A stretch of 64,000 bases of DNA, taken from Entoloma clypeatum. Its lineage: Eukaryota > Basidiomycota > Agaricomycetes > Agaricales > Entolomataceae. The notes beneath the pieces are model-generated. The model had not been told where the DNA came from, made no database searches, and saw nothing but the letters and a program-made list of their open reading frames with translations. Made by a program: the position numbers and the translations under genes. Location of the stretch: NCBI GenBank assembly GCA_963565915.1, contig OY751486.1, positions 1,674,001 to 1,738,000 on the forward strand, given 5' to 3'. Below are positions 31,789-42,344 of the stretch, piece by piece (position 1 is the stretch's first letter; each line of letters starts with the position of its first letter).

Positions 31789-33200
31789 TTTTTTTTTTTT
31801 TTTTTTTTTTTTGGTCAACAATTTATATAGTGGTATACTAGGGGTACAGTCCGCTTGACATAGATTAAACTACATCGATCCGAGGATCTACATACGCATG
31901 AAGAACAGGCGGCGCAAAGCTCCGTCGAGCTGATAAGTCCTCGCGCCAGGACAGGGGGGTCTGTTATAAACAAACATGTTAGCATACACACCCGAATATT
32001 CGGCTGCGCGATGCAAGAGCACTCCAACCTTGTGAGGTTGGCCGTTGACGGCGCTGGGGGGTGTCTGCGCCCTACCCACCAAAGAAGCGCCTGAGCGGTT
32101 CTTACCCTTCGATCATGTTCACTTGCCAGAGGGGGCTGCACCCCTTTGTACCCAGCACCACGCGATTACCGCCAACGGTTGTGTTGGGTGTTGGACGATC
32201 CCTAAAGGCAAAGGCCCCTGGGTTATCCATAATGAATTTCCCGAAGATGTCCCAAATGGGAGTGTTCCTCGAGAAGGTGGGCATGTCTGGGGGCCTGGTG
32301 GGGTGGTGCAGACATTTGTAGAATACATGGGCGAAGTCCTCGATGGACCCCAATCCACAGTCGCATTGTTCAATCTTGTCACCAATATTGAACCTATGTC
32401 TATAGTGGCCAATTGGGGCGTGACTGGTGAGGCCGTGGACCATTTGAGCCGTGAGGGATTGGGAGTGACCCACATCCTTAAGCCATGTGCTGCCCTTGAG
32501 GTGGGACAGTTTCATTCTTTTGGCCCGAGCGTGGTCTTGGCATCTGACGCACGACCTCGGGAATTGGTAGTGACGGCCAACATACTTGGGGGACTGATAC
32601 AGGTTGTTCCAGTCGACTAGCATGTCATCCGTGAATTGTTTCGTGTTGAAATTGAGGGATCTGGAGGCGAAGTCGTACACTGCATGATGGGGTTCGAAGC
32701 CATGGTCCGAGCAATCAGGGACATGGTGAAAGAAGACCTTGGATTTCAGACCTGGTTCCTCAAACCAAGGGACCAGGTTACTGATGATAGCAAGCGCAGT
32801 TGCCTGCGATGAGTGGAGGTCCGGGTCTGTGGCGCGCCGAATGGCGTTAACAGAGTCGGTGAAGATATGGATTTCTTCCAGTTGGGAGAGACCCCCTAGC
32901 AGAGTGACCAGGTTGGAGAACCCCCCCGTGTCCTATTGCTAAGGTTTCAGTGTCGTCAGAGACTGCGAGGCCACCAGCTGCCCAGTCTTTGTTGATGGAG
33001 TACCCCATGTGCCAGGTTTCCCAAGCTGCAACAGCTTGATGGCCCGACACAAGGGAGGGAATGGCCACGTCAGTGCCTACTGACAGTCGGCTCGAGGCTT
33101 CCTTTGTGGCACAAAGTCGGACATGGGTGGTGGGATGTGGAATTATTCAAGAAACATCCTCGATGGAACCCATTGGACATATATTGCTTTAGTGATTTTT
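31789..33200 (-). mobile_element. Non-LTR retrotransposon (LINE) 3' end with poly(A)
   Basis: A 24-nt T run (31789-31812) is the poly(A) tail of an element on the minus strand. Upstream on that strand come a 3' UTR, then a frame reading VHGLTSHAPIGHYRHRF and CDCGLGSIEDFAHVFYKC, the terminal Cys/His segment of LINE ORF2. Before it is an RNase H-like stretch (HIFTDSVNAIRRATDPDLHSS) and a damaged start near 33070-32850. RT and endonuclease are absent, so it is 5'-truncated. It lies inside the gypsy leader. The clade is not determined. Confidence 0.75.
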
Positions 33201-33231
33201 GTGAACACATGTTTAATACTTTGATCATTGA

Positions 33232-33832
33232 TAGTGTTTTGAGGTCCAGTTTACTTTTGTTGGTTTCAGACTGAGACCGGACGGAACCGAACCGGTGAAA
33301 GACCAGACCGCCGGTCTTGGTCTTTAAGGTTTCGGATCACAACCGGTTTCCGGTTCGTCTTTTTTCAGGATTTTCAGAGACCGCTAAAAAACCGGTTTGA
33401 ACAGTCTGTGACCAAAGGTCACCCACAGTTGGTATACTCACCAACTGCAGTTAAACTCCGAGTTTTTCAATGATTCTTTGACCAATTTCTGACATCAAAA
33501 GAATTTTAAAAAAAACCGCAGTTGGTATACTGATGAACTGCGGTTCAATCTTGAATTTTTCGATGATTCTTTGATATCAAAAACCCAAATAAAGTCAAAC
33601 AATCATCAAAAACTCAAAAAACACACCGCGGTTGGTGAGTATACCAACTGCGGGTGAAGACTGGTCTGAACCGGTCTTGGTTTCATTCTATCTGAGAAAC
33701 AGAACCGGTATGACCGGTTTCACATGGTCCGGTTCAGTTTTTCAAGATCATGTGAACCGAAAAATTGGTCTCGGTCTCAGTCTCTAAATTTTGAGGGTCA
33801 AAAACCGGACCGAATCGGACCTTTAAACACTA
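33232..33832 (+). mobile_element. hAT-like MITE copy C, complete with 8-bp duplication
   Basis: 601 bp. Ends TAGTGTTTTGAGGTCC and GGACCTTTAAACACTA are inverted repeats. Perfect 8-bp duplications ATCATTGA flank it (33224-33231 and 33833-33840). The TAGTG tip and 8-bp target size fit the hAT superfamily. The interior has three imperfect palindromes sharing GGTATACT, and no coding capacity. Confidence 0.9.
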
Positions 33833-36289
33833 ATCATTGATGATGTACAAAAATGATAGAAGACAAGCTTTTGCGGTGACAAGTGAACACACGGAGATCA
33901 TTGTGGACATGTGTTCACCATGCGCCGTCGCATTTTTGCCCGTTTGAACCAATCCTCTCTCGTGAACCAATCCTCCCCAACCTTTCAATGTTGAGCCAAC
34001 GATCAAAGCGACAGAAGAGGATTCATGTATATGATGAGGATGAGAATTATCAGGTGGTTACAGTAAAGAAGGTGACTGTATTGACTCGACAAGGACTAAT
34101 TACCTGAGATGTTGATGTCCCACTATACCCGCCCACCAATTCCAATCTACAATCAGATGACGAGGCAGGTCCAACCACTGAGCCTGTCAGTGTTGCGATC
34201 CCTCCAGATGGCCCTTTTGGTGATGCTGGATGGGAAGGATTGGCGAGTGATGACATGAATCCAAATAGAAACAAGATACCAGCTAATAAATGATCTCAAG
34301 TATAATTACTAACAGGCATGGTAAAGCAACACTATTGGATGCAAGAATTTGTCCATCGTGCTGATTCCTTGTTGGCCGCATTACTCTCCCGAGAAGCTTT
34401 GCCGGCTGGTGGATACTGCCAGACATGCACTGGTGAGAAAAGAGCTGTGTGGAGGTGCATAGATTGTACCATAACACCTTTACTCTGTCATGGGTGCATG
34501 CATCATGCTCATCAACATGACCCGTTGCACTGCATTGAGTGTTGGACTGGTAGTTTTTTCGCCGTGCTGCCTTGTGGGAGGTCGGTACATACATTCTTGT
34601 TCCACATCATCTGGACACAGACCTCTGCCCATCATTGGAATGGCAAGTCACATTCTTGGAGGAACTTCAGATCCAGCAAGATGAGAAGGAACAGCATTGA
34701 CTCACGGCAACAACCTTCGCTGGTGACACTATATTCGCCGGTGACACTACATTCGCCGGTGACACTAACTTCGCCGATGATGATACATTCGCCGGTGACA
34801 CTACCTTCGCCGGTCCTACTGCCGATGGGGTGGACAATGATGATACTGACTACCCGAGTACCGAACTTGGCGAGGATGACGATGAGGACGGCAACTTGAT
34901 GCCATGCCATGGATATCTCGCCGAGAATCCCCTGAAGGCGGCGCCCTTCGCCGACAACTCAACGGCCGGCGATTCAGCTGCTGCCGAGGCACACACTAGT
35001 TCCATCCCCACCATACCCCAGCATGACTCATTGCTCAACCCTATGTGCATGTTGTTCACCCTAATGGGATCCATCATCTTGCGCTGGTTACCTGTCAGTG
35101 CCAAGGCCAGGAGAGTGTTCACGGCGACCTGATGCACTGTCGCCTGGTGCCAACAACCTTCATCCGGTACAGAACTCTGTTCTCTGTCGCTGTTCTGGAT
35201 GATTTCTGCCTTTCAAACCTCGAGTGCAAGGCCACGGCATACCAATACTTTCAAAAGCTTCGTCAACTCACATTTCCCATGGCACCTCTGAAGGCACCCA
35301 ACCTCTATCAAGAACTGCTTTGGCTGTCGCGCATCTGGCGCTGGTTGAAGAAGAAGAAGTGGGCTGGTCATGGCCACAGAATGGCGACCAGCAAACAGAC
35401 GGCACCCCCCGAATTTGGCAACTTCTGTCCAGCATGTCCCCAACCAGAAATCAATCTCCCAGAACACTGGAAAGAGGATCCACGACAGTAGGTGCATCAT
35501 CCCGATATCGTGTTCCTTGGTGAATCAAATGCACAGGGTGGGTGTACAATCGGTCTTTTGTCGCCGACAGCAACTTCAAGGCCGACCATGTTCGGCAAAA
35601 AACCTCCGGCAAGGTGTGGCTGGATGAGAGTGCTGGTATGATGTCAAAGCGTGAAGACTATCTCGGATTCCTGAAAACCGCCATAGAGCGCCTCACAGTA
35701 TGAAAGTTTCTGCATTGTTATACAGCCCAGAGATGCTGAAAAATTGATCTTTAGAAGGCACCATGTGAGAACCAGTTTCGTGCCATTGAGCTTGCTATGC
35801 TTGGCTCCAAGGCATGCGACATCACTGGCACTGTTGCCGTTGCCTGTGCACAGCATGGGTGTTTTGTCCCCAACGCGATTGCCAATCTGTTCAAGGGTGA
35901 GGGCCAAAGAAATGCTGACTGGGTTCTTCTTATGGGTATCAAGTATGGCAATGTGGATGTGGAACAGATCGTCATGATCATCTACGACATCATCTGTCAA
36001 TACTTTGTCTACCTTTATGACCACATTGGTCACCTCCTCCCCCCTGGCCTGGTGCTAGACCGGGCTATCGGCCTCTTTCATGTACATGGCCACAAGGAAG
36101 AATGTTTTTTCCGGTATGCCACGTCCTTCATTCCTGGCGCCGCCGTCACCGCCGGTGAAATCCTTGAGACTCTGTGGTCAAATTTGAACGTCATTACAAC
36201 AACAGTACGGACGGCTACACTGGCAAATAGGGCCGAAACCATTGATGACCATGCAACAGACTCAAATCACAAGAAGATGTTGAACATGG

Positions 36290-36571
36290 GTAAGTATTCC
36301 ACAATCATCCCTTTCTTGTTTCCCTGACGATTTCTTCGCTGACATCCTTTCGCCGACATTCTTTCGCTGATCATCCCTTTTGCTGGTCCTTCCTTTTGCC
36401 GATCCTTCCTTTTGCCAGTCCTTCTTTTCACCGGTGACATCCTTTCACCGACATTGTTTCACCGATCCTCCCTTTCGCCGATCCTTCCTTTCGCCGGTTA
36501 CCATCCTTTTGCTGGTACATGTTCGCTGTTTCGCCGGTCTCAGTACATGTCTTGTGCCGGCGACACATCCA
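36290..36571 (+). repeat. 282-nt intron of the KDZ transposase filled with TTCGCCGG repeats
   Basis: GTAAGT at 36290 and CCAG at 36568-36571; splicing joins LNM to ARSMSHAAMDY in frame. A dozen CCTTTCGCCGAC/CCTTCCTTTTGCCGG units fill it. The same array, inverted, lies near the left end of KDZ-A. Confidence 0.7.
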
Positions 36572-37535
36572 GGCGAGATCAATGTCTCATGCCGCGATGG
36601 ACTACTTTGTTAAGATGACGACAGCAATCACCCATGATCATGTGAACAACTGGGAGACAGAAATTAAAGCTGCTGAAACACGTCGCCTCACCAATGTCAC
36701 GGCAATGGATATTCTATGCACTCGTACAACCGATCCCAAGGAGCCTGTCGACATAATGCCAAGCGAGGTGCACACCCCGGTGGAAGAATGGATAGGAATG
36801 GCCCTCGATATCAAGGAGAAACAGTGCATGTTTTATGTGTCACTCACTTGTAATCCTTCTGATTGCTGGGCAGGATTGAGTTAGAGGACCGTCTCCGGCA
36901 TTGGAAAAAGAACCCTCGGCCTGAAGATGCAAAACAGATTGAACACCTTCAAGATAATCTCACATCCCAGCTGACTGTGCTCGATACATTGCAACAGCAG
37001 GTTGGGGTGCTGGGAATAGTGGCACCAGATACATCAACATCAGATGATCTGACAGCCTTTGACGATCTTGATGATGATGAGCCTGAAGGTGAGAGCAAAG
37101 ACGACGGCGACGTCCCTGGCTGCTATACTGTCACCGGCAACCTCCCACATGAACACCGGCCACTTGTCTTGCCTTCCACTGCGTCTGGTCGCAATCAAGC
37201 TCACTGTACTGTAGAGGTGGCCGAGCGAACGAGACAGGCCACACGGCATCTCAATGCACTTCGCACCATCATCACCGACAAATCCTTTCACTACTCCCAT
37301 GTCATCCGAGTAGCACCCCGGAAAAGTGTCAAAACTCGAGCTCGAGCCGCGATCATCAAGCTCAATCAGCAGATTTCTTTCCATTCTCAAGTATATACAC
37401 GATGCAGGGCGGCCCTCGGCCGGCTGCAAGCTTCGCCGGACGTCATGGCGAGATTTCAGGTTTTAAGCCGAGACGACCTGAAGTGCAGCACAGCTGTTCT
37501 GGATCCCAACATCCAGGGTTCAACAACTCTACGCC

Positions 37536-38147
37536 TAGTGTTTAAAGGTCCAATTCGGTCCGGTTTTTGACCCTCAAAATTTAGAGACTGAGACCGAGAC
37601 CAATTTTTCGGTTCACATGATCTTGAAAAACTGAACCGGACCATGTGAAACCGGTCATACCGGTTCTGTTTCTCAGATAGAATGAAACCAAGACCGGTTC
37701 AGACCAGTCTTCACCCGTGGTTGGTATACTCACCAACCGCGGTGTGTTTTTTGAGTTTTTGATGATTGTTTGACTTTATTTGGGTTTTTGATATCAAAGA
37801 ATCATTGAAGAATTCAAGATTGAACCGCAGTTCATCAGTATACCAACTGCGGTTTTTTTTTAAATTCTTTTGATGTCAGAAATTGGTCAAAGAATCACTG
37901 AAAAACTCAGAGTTTAACTGCAGTTGGTGAGTATACCAACTGTGGGTGACCTTTGGTCACAGACTGGTTTAAACCGGTTCAAACCGGTTTTTTAGCGGCC
38001 TCTGAAAATCCTGAAAAAAGACGAACCGGAAACCGGTTGTGATCCGAAACCTTAAAGACCGAGACCGGCGGTCTGGTCTTTCACCGGTTCGGTTCCGTCC
38101 GGTCTCAGTCTGAAACCAACAAAAGTAAACTGGACCTCGAAACACTA
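37536..38147 (-). mobile_element. hAT-like MITE copy D, inserted in a KDZ exon
   Basis: 612 bp, reverse of copy C. Ends are TAGTGTTTAAAGGTCC and GGACCTCGAAACACTA. Target duplications TCTACGCC (37528-37535) and TCTACACC (38148-38155) differ at one base. Joining across one duplication restores the conserved LRLSWIW of KDZ transposases. Confidence 0.9.
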
Positions 38148-38650
38148 TCTACACCTGTCCTGGATATGGCAGATGCAACTGGGTATCAATCCTACGTCGC
38201 CGGGTATTGTCGCCGTGGATCTTCTGATCGCCTTTTAGTCCAACATGTTCATTGGTTACATGCACGAGCACGAAGCCACCGCTGGGAGGAGGAAGTCATC
38301 CTCGTCCAATATGAGATGGGTTGGACGACCCGATATTTTATCCATCAACGGGACATTTGGGACGGCCGGCGACAAGTCGCCGCTTCGCCGGGACTCATGG
38401 CACATGCAGCGAGAAAGGCGGCGATGTGGCAGATCCTTGCGACAGATGCTGAAGATGAATTTGTGGGTACTACAAGGTCATATGTGCGGATAATTGAGTA
38501 GTGTTTTCACATTTACATATAACATCGGATTAAAAAAGGAAAAAAAAAACATGCATGTAACGTGTAACGATGTGACACATGGCATAAGCACATTGTTATC
38601 TGTCACATTTACCGCCATCTTCTTCTCATCCACAGTCTATTGCAACTACA

Positions 38651-40812
38651 ATGCCCTCTTCCTCCACCTCAACTTCGTTTATGACTGCTCCTCCTCGTCC
38701 GGATCCAAATACAGTAGTTGCATACTGTGAGTCACGCTTCTGTGCCACTTTGCTTGGTATCCGGCGGGCGCCGGCGAATCAGCATGGGTGGATGAAGGAT
38801 ATACTTGCCTCGGAATTGGTAAGCTGATGTACCGATTAAATAATCTGTATACTCACATATCATAGGCCGTGTCGATGCACTTTGTCGGCCTGGCGGCAAG
38901 TGCTGGAGTGCCAATAGACATTCCAATCATCACTCGCACACTGTCGTTCACCAATCTGGGTGGATATGGAAATGATGCTCATCCCCATTTTCCTTGGTCA
39001 GCCGTGCTTGATGGGAGCTCCCACCCAACGCAAGAATTTGGCATTGTGCCGCACTACCACCTCGACTGGTGGAACCACCCAGAGTGCCCCCAGCAGATTT
39101 TGGATGATGACACACTCACCCAGTGTCTCGAAGTCCACCACGGCGTGCTTGGTCACCCGCCGGGCAGCGAGACTGTCGCCGGTCCATTCGCCGGTCACTC
39201 TCTTGCCGACTATCCATCAATTCCCCCTCCCCATATCTCTCTGAACTCTGAGGCAGCGGCAGGGTACCGTGCCGTGGCCCTTGACGCCTCTCACCAACTC
39301 CAAGCGGTGGCAAACAGGCTTCATGCTCAGGAAACAGCGTCGGCGAATGCATTGCACTTGGCCATCCATCGTGCTAGTGGTTTCAACATGCTCTATGAGC
39401 ACGCCATGACTCTTGAATCCCTGGAACCCGCAAGGGGACACATTGCAGGACCACCATATCAGCCATCGGCAACCATTGGCAATCGCGCCGGTTCGCCAGC
39501 GGCCACTCCCCAACCCTCATCCTCACGGCCGATGTGCAAATCAACCACCGCTCAAACACAATGGAAAGGTAGGCCAAAGAGCAAGAAAGTCACCCTCCAG
39601 GATCTGGCCACCATGATCCAGGAGACTGCAGCGGCCGAACACGACCGATACCAGCAGCACCCCTCCCTGAAGTGGACCTGGGGCGTTGATCTCGAAGTTG
39701 ACGACATCAGGAAGCTGGTGAGAGCAGCAGAAAACCAGTACCAGCTGCCGCATTCTGGATATAACGAGTCCCTAGCCGACGGCAGTTTTGCAGGTAACGA
39801 CTCTGATGGCCCAGGAGAAGCCCCCTTCTCGGACATGATTGGTCGCCATTCCGCTGCCTCGCCATCTCTCATCACTGATCTCGGCACCCTCAATATTCCC
39901 CACCATTCCAGAGAGTACCCTCTTCACCGAGCCCACACGGCCACGCCGGCAGACAACCTGCCACATGGGGCAGGTGACAACTCCGCTGCTGCTTTTCTTC
40001 CTGCCCCTTCCCTCATCACTCTCGATGCCGAGTGTGACTCACCGATTTTCACTCCAATCCCCAGGTCACCCCCAACTCAAACTCCGGCCACCTCCACATC
40101 GCCTGTCGCCGATCACCAGGAGGTCGTCGACATTATCATGGGCGATATTCCTCTCCACCTTGTCATGCAGACACTGGAGGATATGAGTGACACCGACTTG
40201 CCATCCCAACATTCGCCGGCCGACCCTTCGCCGTCCAAACCTTCGCCATCCAAACCTTCGCCGTCTTCGCTGTCTTCGCTGTTATCGCTGTCTTCACCGT
40301 GCCACCCTTCGCCGAAGCCTGTTGCACCAATAAGGCGTTCACTGTCCATTGATTCCCCAGTCACTCCTTCCACCGCAATCTATCATCAGACTCTGGATGT
40401 TGTCATGAATGTCCTAGAGGAGGAGGTGAGTGACATAGAGGATGACCAGAGCGGGCCCCCACCGTCAACACTATTTGACAATGCACTGGCGGCTCTTGAG
40501 GATTCCGATGAAGCCAACGACGAGGCTGATGGCAGCAACGAAACTGACGGCACCCATAACGGCGACAGTGACGGGACAATCACAGCAACGGCAAACCTGA
40601 TGGCGAAACTGACAGCGAAACTGACAGCGACAGCGACAGCAATGGATCTGTCACCAATGCACCTACTGCCGCCAACATCGCCAGGGCACTTGAAGGTGTC
40701 GACTCCAATGTCTCTGATAGTGAGCCAACTGGACCCCCCCTCTCATTCGTTTGCTGGGGCTCTTTGCCCATGCCCCTGGGACTCAATTCCAATGCCGCCC
40801 TTGGACCACTGA
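38651..40812 (+). CDS. KDZ-A accessory gene 3: LKWTWG-motif protein
   Basis: Exon 1 (38651-38818, MPSSSTSTSFM) and exon 2 (38866-40812) are joined across a 47-nt intron (GTAAGC...ATAG). The predicted 705 residues have no stop. The N-terminal part reads VVAYCESRFCATLLG and SMHFVGLAASAGVPIDIPII. The centre has LKWTWGVDLEVDDI, RAAENQ and LPHSGYNESLADG. A long Ser/Pro/Asp-rich tail contains repeated SPSKP and acidic runs. A paralogue lies at 46376-48627 behind another KDZ transposase end, so the pairing is not accidental. No known domain recognised. It is the only KDZ-A gene I read without a frameshift. Confidence 0.75.
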
Positions 40813-40959
40813 AGATTTAGCTGATGTGCGTGTCCCTGGCAGTTCGAGTGATACTGGGTCATCAGAGAGCGAGGGTGCAGAGTGATATGCCTATAGTGGG
40901 GTACCATTGTTATTACATACTATACAGATGTCTACCCTTCTTCTCTACAATAAAATGAG

Positions 40960-41265
40960 CCTTGGTTGTCGCTGGCCATATTGAACCACATTGAATTGTT
41001 GTCACCGGCGGCATTGAGTTTGTCGCGGGCCACATTGATGTTGTCGCTGGCTGCATTGAGTTTGTCGCCGGCTGCATTGTCGTTGTTGCTGGCCATATTA
41101 CATTGAATTGTTTGTCGCCGGCTGCGTTGGGTTTGTCGCCGGCCACATTGTCATTGTCGCCGGCTGCATTGAGTTTGTCGCCAGCTGCATTGAGTTTGTC
41201 CCCGGCTGCATCGATGTTGTCCCCAGCCACATTGACTTGTCGCCAGCCACATTTCATTCTGTCAC
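40960..41265. repeat. KDZ-A right subterminal minisatellite
   Basis: About a dozen units of TGCATTGAGTTTGTCGCCGGC, the inverse of the left array. The minus-strand ORF 40913-41257 is a translation of this array. Confidence 0.85.
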
Positions 41266-41381
41266 CGCCCGCCGTGGCGAATTCGCGGGTGCTCTAGCAA
41301 ATTTGCTGCTTCCGTAATTTACCATACAGTGTATGTGTTCGCTAGACCATATATTACAATACAGTGTACGTTGACTACCTG
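41265..41381 (-). repeat. KDZ-A right terminal inverted repeat
   Basis: Inverse of 20312-20440. The 64-bp outer core differs by four C/T changes, and a 23-bp insertion lies between core and GAATTCGCC box. Terminus GTTGACTACCTG at 41370-41381. Confidence 0.85.
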
Positions 41382-41612
41382 AGAAGGGGGCAGCTCAGTT
41401 TGGTGATTGGTTGAGGAGAGTGAGGAAGGAAGCAGAAGAGGAGATGAAGCAAGCCTTACAGGTATCACACAAGTCATTCAATAGAAGCATTTGTCCTACA
41501 ATCTATTTCAAACCGGGGGATCTGGTATACATTGAGGGTACAAACATAAAGACTACTCGCCCCTCGAACAAACTCGCCCAACGCTGTTATGGCCCTTTTG
41601 AAGTCCCATTCA
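41382..41612 (+). pseudogene. Ty3/gypsy integrase C-terminal part (G3), right of KDZ-A
   Basis: Reads GAAQFGDWLRRVRKEAEEEM, then FKPGDLVYIEGTNIKTTRPS and RCYGPFEV, the segment that follows the DDE core in gypsy integrases. It continues the frame of 19855-20311 exactly once the KDZ-A element and one AGAAGGG are removed. It is cut at about 41612, and the chromodomain is missing. Confidence 0.85.
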
Positions 41613-41639
41613 CCCCTGATACTGCAGTGACTTGGGCTT

Positions 41640-42240
41640 ACCAGGGGGGTTTCCTTTCTGCTCATTTTGTTGCAATTGGTGGCTGATGGTGGTGGTGAGG
41701 GGCAACATTGTTGTCACCCAGATTGAGGGGGAGGGCAGAGGAGGTGGATGCACGCCTGGGGTACCCGTTTCTGGCACGGGCAGGGGCGAGAGGCATGGGG
41801 TTGGGCCTTTTTGTGTTCAGCGATGGCCGTGGTGGTGGCAAGGTGGGTCGTGGCAAAATGGGTTGTGACGTGGCACCCAGGCATGGCATTGTGGGCCCCA
41901 GTGTGGACATTGGGGATGGTCAGTTATTGGGGGTGGCTGTGGTCAGTTGGGCTCACCGTGGGATAGCTGAGGATGGTGGCGAGGCATTGAGAGGTGGGCA
42001 GTGGGGCTTCATGTACAGTGGCAGCTGTGGAGGTGGCAAGGCGGGTGTTGACGTATGGGTTGACATGATCATGGTTAGTGTTGGGCATGGCCAGAACATG
42101 AGGTGGGCTTACCTGGGGTCCCCATTGTGGCGACACATTGGGGGCATTGTCACAAGACAGCAGGAGAGGCAAGGATCTCAGGTTGGTGGCTACACAGACT
42201 GCCGAGCCAGGTAAAAGGTATATCACAATTAGAGGATGGG
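41640..42240. repeat. G-rich strand-biased block, relative of 11361-12055
   Basis: G greatly exceeds C on the plus strand. GTTGTGACGTGGCACCC near 41864 and GAGGTGGGCTTAC near 42101 match 11.4-12.0 kb. Long frames reflect composition. It could be the 3' part of the DIRS-order element on the minus strand, but I cannot show this. Confidence 0.35.
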
Positions 42241-42344
42241 ACATCAAAGTGCCCATGAGCGCGGAGTGGAGGTGGAGGCGGCGAATGCTCCAAAGAAAGG
42301 GGACTGCCAGAAGCCATCTTCGGCAACTCCCCAGCGCATGGTCC

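Larger units (their letters stand above)
33988..38501 (+). pseudogene. KDZ transposase with Cys-cluster N-terminus, interrupted by MITE D
   Basis: Exon 1 (MLSQRSKRQKRIHVYDED) has a TGA at 34105-34107. Then come a zinc-binding cluster (YCQTC, WRCIDC, LLCHGC near 34415-34540), a repeated FAGDT segment (34730-34815), and a CxC2-like block (ALVTCQCQGQE; GNFCPACPQPEINLPE). The catalytic region has DSNFKADHV, YDIICQYFVY, HVHGHKEECFFRY and GEILETLW, with LSWIW and EMGWTTRYF near the end. Introns fit at 35698-35754, 36290-36571 and 36824-36873. There are frameshifts near 34560, 35040 and 38210, and the MITE at 37536-38147. The KDZ fold is a large RNase H-like transposase. Not functional as it stands. 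Confidence 0.85.
20312..41381 (+). mobile_element. KDZ-A: 21-kb composite KDZ transposon with accessory genes
   Basis: Inverted ends begin CACATACTCAAC at left and CAGGTAGTCAAC at right, followed by a 64-bp block with only four C/T differences. The flanks carry AGAAGGG twice, and joining them restores gypsy integrase coding. On one strand it holds a Zn2Cys6-like gene (28138), a coiled-coil gene (29248), the KDZ transposase (33988-38501) and an LKWTWG-motif gene (38651). Later insertions are gypsy G4, a family L fragment, a LINE and two MITEs; without them the element is about 11.4 kb. All parts match one transposon; that the accessory genes aid transposition is inference. Confidence 0.85.

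Noticed and set aside
31789..31812. T24 run as an assembly artefact or terminator
   Set aside because: It joins directly to LINE 3' sequence on the minus strand and interrupts a gypsy leader, as a poly(A) insertion would.
32045..32620. 191-residue plus-strand ORF opposite the LINE
   Set aside because: The minus strand reads the LINE Cys/His end and ends in a poly(A) tail; the plus frame has no features.
40913..41257. 114-residue ORF with repeated AAGDKLNAAGD
   Set aside because: It is the translation of the KDZ-A right minisatellite; the unit length is divisible by three, so frames stay open.
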